From: Thysanoteuthis rhombus
Taxonomy: Eukaryota > Mollusca > Cephalopoda > Oegopsida > Thysanoteuthidae
NCBI GenBank assembly: GCA_963457665.1
Contig: OY735207.1
Span: forward strand, 42,210,507 to 42,274,506
Length of the DNA stretch: 64,000 nucleotides
Direction: 5' to 3'
The notes below the pieces were generated by a model, which saw only the letters and a program-made list of their open reading frames with translations, was not told where the DNA came from and ran no database searches. The stretch's first letter is position 1; each line of letters begins with the position of its first letter. Of this stretch, positions 37,225-51,100 are shown in pieces. A program made the translations under genes and the position numbers.

Positions 37225-37730
37225 AAACCAATAAATTGATTAAAAACTTTAGTACATTTTAAATCTTTTTTTTTTTTCATCATTATCACTGTGTGATGTA
37301 AAAACACAACTGACATAAGGTATAATTTAGATTAGCTTTGTTGTCTTACTTTTTTGAACTTATGCTCAACTACCCATTGCTCATTTGTCATCGCCTTTTT
37401 GTCTCCTGCTGTATTGTTGCCCCATGCTATCACTGATCCAACCTATCATACTATCATCACTATTTTTTGGGTCAGGAAATGCTTTAAAAAAAAATTTCCC
37501 ACATAAATCAATGGTAATTAGAAGCTGGCTATGTACATGTGTATTACATGTAAGGGCCACACTAATGGGGCTAGAGGGCCGGAAGTTTAAAGATTTACTC
37601 CAAACAGACCCCCCTCATACGTTTTTGGTTGGGGGTGGGGCTCTATTTGCATTGGGGTCCCTTAGTTTGTCTCGCATCATTCATGCTGTTATTGTTTTTT
37701 TTTTTAAGAAAAAGACTATTTTTTAGTGAT
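37225..37730. other. non-coding, no gene seen
   Basis: T-rich runs and a C-rich patch; nothing recognised. Confidence 0.4.
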
Positions 37731-37733
37731 TAT

Positions 37734-37846
37734 TACCCAACAAAATGTGAGATAAGTAACTTATTCATCGATCACCCCCAACAAGGCATGTTGCCAAATG
37801 AGGTTGGATATGTGACGGCTTCTATTGAGTGACAAACCAGACCTGT
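37734..37846 (+). repeat. dispersed 'CCCAACAAAA' repeat, copy 3
   Basis: Carries ACCCAACAAAATGTGAGATA, ATCACCCCCAACAAGGCATG and TTGAGTGACAAACCAGACCT in the same order as the copies at 12207 and 17336. Confidence 0.65.
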
Positions 37847-38094
37847 TTCTTCAATGCTTTAGGCCATTTCAGCTTATGAATGACTTTTTCTTTTTTCTTC
37901 TTCATAGGAACACTTCACTTTTGGATAGTAGGGAACTGACCCACTATTCTATCTTAATTAGTGTTGGTGCTCTCATCGAGTCGGACATAAATCGTATATT
38001 TTGTGTCTTTCCTTTTCAGATTCTTAACAGTTGAAGACCACACATGATGCACAAACCAATAAATCAAGATGAGTTGAAGTTTATACTATGCTTT

Positions 38095-38310
38095 TTTTTT
38101 GTCTAACTCCAATCCAATAGACATTGTTTTTCTACCATAACACAAACAATCCTCATCAAATTTATGAGAGTGACCCTCTTCACTGTTCGTCAGTGTCTGC
38201 ACGTTAAACCAAACCAATATGTAAAATTGACATTTCTTTGCTGTGATTTGAAATCATGACCAAGTGATGGGTAGTAGGCTCTCTTATCAACCGAGCCAAA
38301 CTTACAAGTC
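38095..38310 (-). repeat. tRNA-derived SINE, copy 2
   Basis: Minus-strand head GTTTGGCTCGGTTGATAAGA resembles a tRNA A box, with GATTTCAAATCA about 40 nt later as a degenerate B box. The body then reads TTGGTTTGGTTTAACG as in copy 1 at 4050-4260. Confidence 0.6.
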
Positions 38311-38754
38311 CTAAGTATATATCCTGAATTTATTTATAATATGTATAATACAAGAGTTGGAGTAATCATCTGAAGTCGGAACAGAAGTGAAGTTTGACTC
38401 TGCAGCTGCCAGGTTTGTAGAAATTATTGATGGGTTTAGATGTTAACAAAATGAACTGAGAAAAAAAAAAAAAAAAAAATCTCTCAGAACTGAAATCTAT
38501 TTGTATTTCAGGCCTGATTAAATAGGAGGTCAGTGGATGATAGGTGATGGTAAAGATGCTTCAATCACAACTGAAGAGGGTCTGAGTCTGTTCAGATGCT
38601 GGAGATCTTGGGAGGAAGACTTGCTGTCACTCAATCCCCAATGCTAACCAACAGACACACTAGTGATAACAAGCAAATGCATAGAAAAAAAAAAAAAAAA
38701 AAGGGAAAGATATGTGAAAGAAAATACAAACAGACGAATTGAAAACATAATTCT

Positions 38755-38760
38755 TTTAAT
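38755..38760 (-). terminator. candidate ASCC2 poly(A) signal
   Basis: ATTAAA on the minus strand, about 70 nt past the ASCC2 stop, is the nearest common poly(A) signal variant. A canonical AATAAA was not seen at this distance, so the true 3' end is uncertain. Confidence 0.3.
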
Positions 38761-38830
38761 ATATACCCAGCCCCAAACCCATTCCACATAAAAAGTAATA
38801 GCAACAATTAAGTCCTAGGGGTCCAGGGTA

Positions 38831-39157
38831 TCACTTCATTGGTCCTAGAAGGCCAAAGCCTTTACTGCGTTTTCGGTCCGCAAGAGCACGCCTGTTGTGG
38901 TTGGCCCTAGATGACTTGTGCTTCTCTTTCCATTGTCTGTTGTGAGTTACCTCCTGGGTTTGTCCTTTGCCCCTCCCACGACCTTTAACGTCGTGCACAG
39001 GTTTCTCATCTTGCTGCGTAACCTTCTTTCCAGACCAGCCACGGTTACCTCCCCTTTGGGATCGCCAGCGCTGCTCCCGTAGTTCTCGCAGTTTGGCTGG
39101 GTCCTCAACAAAATGATCACGGCGTCTTGCTGTCGCCACTGCCTCTTCCTCCTCCTC
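38831..39157 (-). CDS. ASCC2 last coding exon
   Basis: After the acceptor ATTACAG the exon opens with EEEEEAVATARRRDHFVEDP (human PDHFVQDP) and continues through an Arg/Gly/Lys-rich region to RANHNRRALADRKRSKGFG and a TGA stop. The ANHNRRxxADRKRxKG block is the most conserved end of ASCC2. The final LLGPMK extends slightly beyond the human GMIPS end. Phase 0 start. Confidence 0.97.
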   Translation of the reverse strand, partial: EEEEEAVATARRRDHFVEDPAKLRELREQRWRSQRGGNRGWSGKKVTQQDEKPVHDVKGRGRGKGQTQEVTHNRQWKEKHKSSRANHNRRALADRKRSKGFGLLGPMK

Positions 39158-42100
39158 CTGTAATGAAGATTATATTGATTATGAAACAAAATATTTGAAT
39201 TTTAAAAAAAAAGTTTTCATCGCGATAGCAGCAATGTCATTCAATGAAGGTTATCTTTTTGATGATTCAATAATAAGTCGAGAGATATAGAAGATGTAAG
39301 GGAGATAACTCTTGCACTGTAAGCAGAGCTAACAAGACCACAGCCTATTTTTCATTTACACTAAGATGCATTTTCACTCGGAGGGCACTGTAACAAAATA
39401 CATTAGTATGAAATATATACATATCTCGATCATGTAGCGCCCCAAAAATCTCAAATTAGGTCCACGATCCAAGTTTCCTTTGTTGAGAAATACAGAGGAA
39501 GCCATCTATTGTATTTACTTTCGGACAAGGTCTTTTAGATAACAATGATTGGCTGATAACATTAAGCAAGAGACATAAAAATTGAAACAATTTACTTCCA
39601 TTGGAATGAATTCAATGTTATTCAATTTATTGTTATGGACAACTTTACATCAGAGAGAATTAATATGAAATCTATCAACTTTCAGAATGAATCTTTCAAT
39701 TCATTTTCAATGGAGTGTTTGGACCAATTGATTTTGATAAATACTGCTTGGTAACAATTACAATAAACGGCTTCTTTTGTATATCAAACACTTTAGGTTA
39801 CAATCTGCCAGCACCCCAGCATGTGATCATTAAATGGTTGATTATTTCCCTAAGTGCAAGGAAGCCATTTGAATCCAAGTTTTTTTTTTCCACATATCTG
39901 ATCATTGTTTTGTCATCTCTCTCAGATCTGTGGAACCCAGTAAGATACACACAGAATGGCAACAATCCTAGCGAAAGGGATCGATATAGATTGGATTGAT
40001 CTTTGTATGGGTCATCAAATATAGTATGGAGTATGGTAGCATGGTAAACGGAGTATGGCAAAGTATAGAGTACCGAGCATGGTAAGCAGAGTACCGAGCA
40101 TGGTAAGCAGAGTACCGAGCATGGTAAGCAGAGTACCGAGCATGGTAAGCAGAGTACCGAGCATGGTAAGCAGAGTACCGAGCATGGTAAGCAGAGTACC
40201 GAGCATGGTAAGCAGAGTACCGAGCATGGTAAGCAGAGTACCGAGCATGGTAAGCAGAGTACAGAGCATGGTAAGCAGAGTACAGAGCATGGTAAGCAGA
40301 GTACAGAGCATGGTAAGCAGAGTATAGAGCATGGTAAGCAGAGTACAGAGCATGGTAAGCAGAGTACAGAGCATGGTAAGCAGAGTACAGAGCATGGTAA
40401 ATGCAGTATGGCATTAGGGTAAGACCTATTTGGAATGGTCTGATGGTCACTAGTAGCCAAATTGGGATGAAACCAGAATTTTCAAAGCCTATCGTAGTCT
40501 GGTACATGGCCACAATTTGTGGGGCTCCCAATGAGGACACACAATAGAATTGTCTGCAAAGCTTGCTTGCTAATCATTTTAACATGGAAAGCCACTCAAA
40601 TTGGAAGGAAAACTATCTAAATAGTGATGAAGTCAAAACAGACCAGCTTTGTTATGTGCTTGCAATTTACAGCAATGATAGATAAGACTAATTTTGCTTA
40701 GTAGAAGCAAAGTAAGTTGATAGGTATTGGTTATAAAAAAGATGGTCATGATCGTAGGGGTCAGCAGGACAAAATAGTAGAAGGCTGGAGACAGAAAAGA
40801 AAAAAAATAAAGAAAGAAAGAAAGAAAGTTCCATCCAACAAAATTTTTTCTTTCTCTAAGTTAACCAAGATGAAGGAAAAATGGATATAAAAAAATAGGT
40901 TTGTATCGATCTGAGATTATGTCCAAGCTAAAGAATGAAAAATAAATCAAGCAATCTCCTCTCCATTTTGATGAAGGCAATGCAGCTGTGTCTTAAACAA
41001 GAATAAACCGGACATTAACAACAAAAACCCTATTAAAGAGACAAAATTGAAAGTCATGAGCAGAAACAAGGTCACATGAGACACACTTGATCCTCATGAC
41101 ATATTTATATATCATAGTATGATCTTTCTCAGCTACAACTGAGACATCAGTGTATAAAAATATGTACTCTACTGACCTTGTTTGGGACACTTGAAAATCA
41201 CTTAAAGCTTATTCAAATGCATTCTGAAAACTGCCAAGGGGGGAAACAAGGATGTGATTGTCAAAAAACAAAATGCCTGCCCACCTGTTAACATGACATT
41301 TCCAATAGGAAACTATTTGTTTACAGGGATAAGTGGGCCTAGGTCAAAGTGATGAGAATCCAAGTGATCAAGATTCTTTCTGAGGAAAAATAATGTCCAA
41401 TGATCAGGTACAAAGTGGGGGAAAATCTATTCTAGAAGAAAAAGAATAAATTTATTGCCAGGGTTTCATACTTGAAAGTTTGTTTTAGTTGAAGTTTTCT
41501 AATAGAGTCATATTTTGGGAATAAGTTAACTAGTTATGTTGAAAATAGCAGTCTTTGAAACAATTTAGATAAGTTTAGAAATTATAGGAAGAACATGAGC
41601 TTACAAGGACATTACAAGGGTTTGTTAGATGAGATTTCCAAGAGAGTCTAATCCGTGAATAGTGTCAAATTGTAGATGTTGTTTGTATTTTTGATGTTGA
41701 CATGTGAATATTGTTGTGTATAGTCAGAGAATTATGTGCAATCAGGCAAACTACACAAAGTTTGCATAAACCATATTCATTATCTCTCAACGCCCAGCCA
41801 ACCGCTGTCTAGCTTTGGCTTTTGGATTCACTTAGCCTTGACCACATTGGATACAAATGACGAATGCATCTAGTTAATAAGGAAGACTCGAGAAAAAACA
41901 AGGAACTCACCTCAGACGAAGATTCTGATCCACTGACAGCTGCTGTTGCTCCATCTTGGGACGCATTTGCAAGTACCCGGGGTGTTGTAAACGGTCTGGC
42001 ATTAAAAAGAACGTAACATTTTTACATGTCATAGTGATAAAATAAGTTCAAATTCATAGTCTTGTATTCACACAAACAGAGCTATATTTATGCACCAATT

Positions 42101-45100
42101 TATACATAAACACACACACACACACACATATACAGGAATATTCTGAATAATGTGCTTTTGATGTAGTACAGTTTTTGATGAAGTACACTCAAGATATTGA
42201 AGTACTAATTAATGAGTATAAGCTGAAGAGAAAAAATTATGAGATCTTGAACAGTGTGGTTTGGAACAGTACGGAAATTTGGAATGAATTAACAGCACTA
42301 ATAAAGGTATATCTGTGAATATATATATATATATATTATAAAGGTCTAAAGCACTCACCGTCGACTGACGAGGTCGTCCGCATTATCTACATCTCTAACA
42401 ACAGCAGCATTGGTATCAAATTCATCATATGTGTCATCATACTCATCATCGTAAAGGTTAAATTCCAGCAGATGTTTGTCGTAGATTGTGTCTGCATCAA
42501 CAGATCCGTACAACTCATAAGTTGGTCGAAGCTTTTCCAATTCCACTTTATCATTCAGTTGTATATCCTGTACATCATTTCTGAAACACAAAAAAATCAA
42601 TTTTTCTAAGAAAAGAAAATAACATGGCTGATAAAAGATAAAGAAAAGAAAAAAAATAAAGGACCTCCTTCAGATGTTTGCAAAACTAACAGGATACTTG
42701 AAACATTTTTGGAAATTTAACTTTGGTCCAAACACCGAAAGAAAAAATTTTGCCAAATCAAAAATCACATAAATTATGCATAAATACATAAAAATTTAGT
42801 AGACAAACCAGCCAAAAAATCTTTATCCATTATTGACCAATAATTTTTTCGTCTGAATTTTAGTTGTTTTTTTTTATTGTAACTAGTCTCGGACTATCAG
42901 TGAATAAGATCTAGACAAGACTTCAACAAGCATCCCTTTTGTCTTGGGAAGCCTGTTTACGTATGATAACTGCTCAAGCAATGAAGCTACTACTCAAGAT
43001 TTACAGTTGGCTGAAAATCAAACCCAACACTTAAATTTGCTCTCAATTCCACCAACCCAATTGCTTGCTGCCATCTTGCAGGTTATTGCCTTTAATTACA
43101 ATAGAAGTAATAGTATCTTGAATTTTTATTAGAAAAAGTATTGCAACCATTATCAATTCATGACTCGTATTTTTTAATCAATTTTAGTTGCTCTTCATCA
43201 AAACTGCACCAATCGCCAGTCTAATGCAAACAGTGAACAGCACAGATTGAACGTAAAGAAGAAGTTCAAGGTGAAACTTGATCAAGATCAAATCTAAGCC
43301 ATAATTTGGTTGTGAGTGACCAGAGAAAAATAAATAAGTTTAAGACTTAGATTTGATCTTCTGCCAACCATGAAGCTCTGGCAGCTCAATTGGTAGAGCA
43401 GTTGTTGTACATTGACGGGCTTCCCAGGGCAAAAGGTATGTGAGGTATAAATTGAGTGGCTTGAAAAATTTACAAATTATTACATTAAATTATATACGAG
43501 TATGAATTACTGGAGGGGGAGGAGGATGAATTGGAGGAGGAGGAGGAGGCGGATGAATTACTCGAGGAGGAGGAAGATGATGAATTACTCGAGGAGGAGG
43601 AAGATGATGAATTACTCGAGGAGGAGGAAGATGATGAATTACTCGAGGAGGAGGAAGATGATGAATTACTCGAGGAGGAGGAAGATGATGAATTACTCGA
43701 GGAGGAGGGGGAGGATGAATTACTCGAGGAGGAGGGGGAGGATGAATTACTCGAGGAGGAGGAGGATGAATTACTCGAGGAGGAGGAGGGGGATGAATTA
43801 CTCGAGGAGGAGGAGGAGGATGAATTACTCGAGGAGGAGGAGGAGGAGGATGAATTACTCGAGGAGGAGGAGGAGGAGGATGAATTACTCGAGGAGGAGG
43901 AGGAGGATGAATTACTCGAGGAGGAGGATGAATTACTCGAGGAGGAGGAGGAGGATGAATTACTCGAGGAGGAGGAGGGGGATGAATTACTCGAGGAGGA
44001 GGAGGAGGATGAATTACTCGAGGAGGAGGAGGGGGATGAATTACTCGAGGAGGAGGAGGGGGATGAATTACTCGAGGAGGAGGAGGGGGATGAATTACTC
44101 GAGGAGGAGGGGGATGAATTACTCGAGGAGGAGGAGGGGGATGAATTACTCGAGGAGGAGGAGGAGGATGAATTACTCGAGGAGGAGGAGGAGGATGAAT
44201 TACTCGAGGAGGAGGAGGAGGAGGATGAATTACTCGAGGACCCCATCATTTTGATAAGAAGCAGAAAATAAAATAAAAGAAACTAATGAATATTAAATGA
44301 TAATAAAGCTCTATTCTCTCCCAAATTAAAACAACTTCAGATTAGGTGTAAACAGACAATATGGTATGGAAAAAAAATAGGATAAGGATCAACGTAGCTA
44401 TATGACTAAATTTGAATTTCATCTGCTAATGGGTCTCTGTAGCTAAATTGGTGAGGCATTGTGTGTGTCAGTTGAGCTCCCAAGAGAGGATCCAAGTTCA
44501 AATCATGTTTGGGTACTACTCTATTTGCAATATGCTGCTTACTTGATGGTCATAGTAAGAAAAACTCAAAAAATTAACAACTATTCAAAATAATCTTTCT
44601 ATGAGGAGCAGTACCACTCCAGCACAAAAAACAGCACATCACTGCTTTACAGCTAGAAAGCTATGAAATGATTCACTCACTTCTTGCCCTGGTGGATTTT
44701 CGTTGTGTCAATTGAATTTCGGTGAAACACATCAAACTCATCGTAGTCAAAGATGTTTCGGCGTTGATCTAGGACAGATGGTGGTGGTGAAGGAACACGT
44801 TGTATCGTCTGGCCCCTGCAACACAAAATATAAAACAATAAGCTTAAATAAGACTAAATATTGATTTCCGAAAGAAACCCTCTCTCCCTCTTAGAAAATC
44901 CTTGAAACACAATCTTCATATCCCCATTTCTCACTCATTCGACCAGACAGAGCTAGCTTAGTAAATATCAATAAGAAAAAAATATAAAGATGTTTGTGCT
45001 CCGGTTATTTGAAAGCAATTATTTATCTCTATTTGATTCTGAAAGGATACTCTCCATTCATTTATACAAATCAAATTTTCAAAGGCTCATTAGCAGTTCA

Positions 45101-48100
45101 ACAAAATGACAAAAAAAAAAAAAAAAAAAAAAAAAAGGAAAAACTTACAAATGTTATATAATTAAAAGGTGTTTTCTGAGTATTAAGTTCATGGATTAAA
45201 AGAAAAAAGAAAAAAAAACTTAATCCAAGGGAGATAACTCTGCTAATTGGAAAGATATTTCTATTTTTAATAGGAAAAAAAAGAGGAATGAGCAAGAAAG
45301 AAACCTTAACCTGTCTGCACTATCGGTCTGTCATACCAGTGATGATACTTATAATAATAATTGATGATAATGAATAAGCTTAGTAATAATCATCGTTTGG
45401 AAATAATCATAAAATAGATTATATAAATAGGAACTGACTTGATGTTGAATGGAGACTGGCTTTAAGTGAGTAATCTTTAAAAAGTCTTTGTTCTTCATAA
45501 CTTGAGTGTACAGGCTTCTGACAGAGCAAACTTACCTTGCCATAGAGCGATCCAATTCAAGCAATGGAGGGGGAAGCTTATTCTCCAGCAATGTATTGAT
45601 CACAGATTCTGCATTGTAGTCCAACTCAATCAGACACATCTGTTGGAAATTTAGAAAAAAAATTTGGCTAAGTACAAACAAATGCATCATCATCATCCTC
45701 AGTCTTTTAACGTCCGTTGTTGGACATAGACCTTCCCCAAAATTCGCCACAATTCTCTATCATGGGCGTCGCAGAGCCAGTATTTCCCAAATCTGTCCGG
45801 TTCATCTCTCCATCTTGTGTTCTGTCGGCCTCGGATTCTTACGTGATCTCTAGGGATCAATGTTGTGAGATGTGATGTCCATCAGTTACAAAACTATTAT
45901 CATTTTGAGCAATGATTCTAACTGGTGATTTGTGTCTTGAAAGATAGCATAATCCAAGAACAAAGCAGATAAAAATATACAATTAATTTGAAAACAAACT
46001 AAATAACTACCGGTCGATACCAAGAGCAAAATGCAAAAAAGTCACACAGTAAAAAAACCTACCTCAATGAATCCTTCTCCTAAATCTGGGAAGAGGTCCT
46101 TAACACAGTAGATAAGGGATTCAAGTTCAGCCCCTGCAGGCGTGGCAGCACATGCCCCCTCACATACATCATCTGAAGGCTGGAAACATAAACTAGAAAT
46201 GTGAGCCATTATGTTCAAAAGAGCAGTATCAAGTACAAATGAGGGACTAGGATGCTTTTTCATTTGATCTTTCAATAAAAATCTTACGATTTGCTTTAAT
46301 TTGTTAGTTTGTTATCTCCACTCGACCACTGAGGTTTTGATTAGCATCAAACTTGCTGCAAACGTGAACACACACACACATATATTTACATATATATATA
46401 TTACTAACTGGGGTATCTGGCCTTGCCATATCATCAAATACAATAACACAGGAAAGCAAATAATATTTTATAGGGATTTCATAGAATTAGATGAGGAACT
46501 TGAGCTTGTGTGCACCCCTGCTGTGGCTAGCACACCAACCCCGGGCAGGCCTGAGACCAACCTTGAGCAGGCCAGTATAGCCCTTTCTAAAAGTACAAAT
46601 TTTTTTTCCTCAAAACTGAGAATCCATATGCTCGCTTTTGGTGTTTAAAAAATTGATGTTTTAAATGGAAATTCTATATTTCGATACTTGAAATTATTTC
46701 ATTTAAAAAGTTGTTTCTATAGATGGTCCTTTTATCAAAATTGTTTCAATATCATTTTAATAAAAAGTTGTTACAATGAAGTTGTTTTGATAAAAGGTTG
46801 TAGTAACTGGAAATAATGCCTCCACCTCTAAAACCCTTTAGAAAATTTATTTCTGAAAATTGACAAATTTCTAGGTTTGATGGTTTAATAGATATAAAGT
46901 ACATAAAATTGAATGAAATTAATTTTTAAAAGTTTCTATCAGAGTTGGAATTCAGTCTTCCAAGTCTATTTTCTTGGCTATCAACAGCTTGGACATTGAT
47001 ACTTCCACTGATTTTTGTCTTTAGAAATGAATAAATCTTCCAATGAAAGCTCATAAATTAGGGCAAAAAAAAAAAAAAGAAAAAAGTTTTGACCCAAAAT
47101 TGACCTGTAGAAATTTTGGAGGTTAGTGCAGTTCATCCTGTATTAAAGCTGGAGTCAAGTTACCCTAATGGATAAGTTTTTAGCCTCCAGGATGCAGATG
47201 TCAGGGGAGTTATAAGACTTAAGCACAATAACATACAAACATTCACTGGCTTTATAGTAATACCGCAAATGTAATAATCTCACTATTTCAGTCCAAGCAA
47301 TGATAGCAAGGCTTACCTTATTTATACAGGCAGCAGAGGCAGCTGTAGGGGAGGTGTCAGAATCTGCAGGTTGATTGCCTACAGCCTGTAATCGTTCTTC
47401 AGAATCCCCAACTGAGCCTTCAGGACTTCCACGTCCACCTGCATTCCTGGAACCTTTTGGCTGGTTTCGTTTACCATATAAGGAGAAAGCTGAATCAAAA
47501 ACTTCCTGTAAAAATGTCAGCCTTGTTTCATCTCTGCAAAATCCAGTCAAGGAATTCAAAAGAAAAATTAAAAAAAACTCAACAATCCAAGCATGTCTTC
47601 CGGAATCCATTCAGAAAAATAATTTTTGTGGGAATCGGGAAGGAGAGCTCTTTTGACATCTTTACTACATGTTGGCAGAGGAAGTACCATATTTGATGGC
47701 ACAGAAGATTTCCCCCCACCTTTTTCTCCCCCCAAATGGCTCAAAAGGTAAACTTATCTTCTATTATCCAACCTCGCAGAGGCCAAAACTTGAGGACAAT
47801 TTTTAAAAAAATGGATGAATAATTATAGGAATACAGGGAAAAGCATTCTTCAATTAATATTCCCTGCTAAAATACACATATATCATTACATTATCAAACA
47901 GATATTGCTAATAAAATATGTCCGTCACACACATCTTATTCAAAATTGATTAAAAATCACTAACATTTTATTGTTCATGAAAATGAATGTATATTGTTTA
48001 TATCCCTTGCTCAATGTTATCAGCCAGTTATTGTTATCTAAAAGGACCTGGCCTCAAGTGATCACAATAAGCAAGTCCCCCTCTATTAGGATGTTCACTC

Positions 48101-51100
48101 ACTTCATCCTCAGAGTAGGTCTTTTGTAGTAAAAGACTATTTTTAATTCTTTTGTTCAAGTGTGTCTTCTTTGGCAAATAAATATGATATCCATCTACAG
48201 AAACCAAAAGTCTCACCTTGTTAAATGTCGTTAACCTAAGAAGCACAAGACAAACTAATCACACAGAGATGAGCAAGGCAATCAACAAAACCTTTTAAAT
48301 CTATTAAATACCAAAAAGTATTCCACATCATTTCAAAAGGATACATGGTCACTGGAGACTGTCGCAGGATGTCGAGGTCGTTCTGTATATTATACTGCCC
48401 CTCGTAGTCAGCTAGGAATCTGAATTTGACAGAAAGAAATGCGAGAGGAATTTGGTGAGAAGTATCCTTTGAAAGCAACCAAATCATCACAACAGAAAAA
48501 ACGTCAAAGTAATAAAAGTTATAAAAAAAATGACTGGCATTTTAAATATTTCTTTTGTTTTTTTTATCATATAAATTAATGGTAATTACTTCTTTGCTTT
48601 ACACCATTTCGGCTTATGAAAGCTTTTTATGGAAAAACTAATTTTGAACAGTGAGAAAAACTTATATTGTCTGTTGGGAAGTTTGGGGAAAGTTTTGGAT
48701 AATGTTCATCATGTGAATATAAAATTTGTAACTGGATAAGTCACTATCTAATATAGTAAAAAAATATAATTTTTTTTCATATCAAAGATAAATCATTTTG
48801 TGTTCAAAGATGAATTGGTGAATTCCCATGGGATGAACTAGAAAACATTAAGATAAGATCAAGAATTAAGGTTGAGATGAGGCTTTTTCAAGTTCCTTCC
48901 AGTTATTAATGTTTCAAAAATCTATCTGACCTTCATCTTGTTCTTAATGGTGGCTTTGCGTCTCACTGACAAGTGCCTTGCCAGTAAACATGAATGAAAA
49001 GAGAAGATTTCATACCTGAGGTCATATTTTTAAAGCACTCATTGAGTACAAAATTAGCTATCAATGCCAGGGTACGAGAAGCAGATTTCTAAGTACATTG
49101 CTGGTCTGGTCTCTTTCTCTTAATTATGGCACTTGTTCTTAGCATATATATGAACAGAATTATATCCCATACATACGTGTGTGCACACGGGCTCGTACAT
49201 TCATACAAACAATTACATCCATCAAACACACACTTAAAATAACACTCTATTCAATAAGTAATGCTGGCATTGATTCCAGATCACTGACAATCTCTTTTCT
49301 TGATTTTGAATGAACAACAAATACATTGAGGGCTAATATTTCTTCATATAAATTTCAAGTCAAAAACTGCAAAATTCAGATTTCAAATAGTTTTTTACTG
49401 CCAGAAACAGTTTGTTAGAAATGGACTGAGTATAAATAAGAAAGAGGTGGAGTAGTGGTAAAGTCAGTGGGCAATAATAAGAAAACCTAGTGCTTTGCCT
49501 ACGTACACCACATTCAAATGTAGGTTAAAATACTACCATGATGAGCTTTTAATTTTTTAATTTTTTTTCGATACTGGCAGAATTTATAGTGACATATACT
49601 TCTGAAAATGAAGTTGGAAGAGGTATGTGTATTCACTGGTGTTCATCTGTCTACATGTATGTCCCCACACTATCTCCAAAACTTCTCAATGACCTTTTGT
49701 GGAAGGACAGGCCATGGGCTTAGGCAGATTTGATTCAATCAGGGGGAAGATCCAGGAATCTTTCACAGTCACCTCTTTGGGATCATAGCTATCTGCTTGT
49801 CTACAAAATATCCCAAAAAGTTCTCAATGGATTTCAATGAAATTTTCTGGAAGAGTACACAATGCAGTGAGGAAAAAAAAGGGGTTAATTTTGGGCGGAT
49901 CCAGGAATTTTGTTTTTTTTTCAATTGAGAGATATTGTTTTGTTTTGTCATGATTTTTTTTTATACACATTTCTGTATCCACTCATGAATATACAATACA
50001 ATATTTCTTAAAGTCTTCAATGAATTTTCACTGACATTTCGTGGCTAAGGAAAAATTGATTAGTTCGTGCACTGAGAGTGCATGTGTAATCAAAGTGAAC
50101 AAAAGTTTTTATGAACTTGGTTAATAAATCTTACCAGTGATATCATGGGTTACATAAACAGAAAGTTCATCCAGAACATATACACTGAGTAAAGACAAAG
50201 AAAAGTTAATTAAATGAAAAGCATTGCTAAAGATAAGAATGAAAGATAATTTTTTTACATTACCTTCTTTCAGACATGATAGCTGTGACAGTTTGTAAGT
50301 AATCCTCCACATAATCTGCAACTTCAGTTCCATTCGCATCATCATTTATACTGAAAATAGTAAGATTGAGAAAGAAAAAAAAAAAGAAATTAAAAGTGAG
50401 AATTCTTGAACTATTAATGGAAGACTTTAAGCCAAAGGATATCTAGGATTTAGGTAACCAAATCAACTACAGACCCATATATATCATTTAGTATGGATAG
50501 AAACCTCAGGGAAATGATCTATTTATTTTATTATATAGAAAGTAAGAGCTCCCCAATTGGTTTTTCGAGGAGAACTTATCCATATAAAATAAGCAGCATT
50601 ATCAGGAGAAATATACATTTCATAATGTTTTCCTCCAATCATAGTTTACATGCAGTTATAACGTCTTTTCAAATGAGCAAATGATGAGTGAACAGATATG
50701 GAAACAATCATACAATGGTAACTGCGTGTAGAATATTTAATTACTGATATACGAGGTCAGCCTTGCAGGGTATCCAAACATTTTCGATCTCTCAAAAACT
50801 GATTACAAGGCCTGGATGTAACTTGGCGACCAATCAGAGGAGCCGTTACTGGGCATGCATGAACAGACACTGGGTTACTCTGTCAGCAGTGGGACACCCA
50901 TTGAGTGAGCTTGTATACTGTATGACCGTTGCATTCACAATGATCAACCAAGTCATTCCTCATTTCTTGTGTTGTTTTTTTGTTTTTTTTTCTTGCAAAG
51001 CATCACATCATCCAAGTCTGCAATCCTTCTACTCTCAACAGTCCAGATTTGGCTCAATGCAACTTCTTGCCCCCCCCCCCGAGAGATTTCAGACCCTGGA

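Noticed and set aside
40022-40401. CRISPR-like regular repeat spacing
   Set aside because: Units are contiguous with no spacers, in a eukaryotic intron.
39798-40540. Long repetitive open frames (CLPCSVL or AYHALYS repeats)
   Set aside because: The 21-bp minisatellite keeps several frames open; this is intronic.
43380-43450. tRNA-like A box (GGCAGCTCAATTGGTAGAGC)
   Set aside because: No B box and no cloverleaf; treated as a SINE or tRNA relic.
43485-44271. Three overlapping open frames of about 250 codons, Ser/Asn-rich on one strand and Glu/Leu- or Arg/Asn-rich on the other
   Set aside because: They are translations of an in-frame minisatellite inside an ASCC2 intron; there is no start context, splice context or unique sequence.
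48203-48221. Possible 19-nt ASCC2 microexon flanked by TTCTTAG and GTGAGA
   Set aside because: It puts a stop in frame, and the flanking exons already align to human without a gap.
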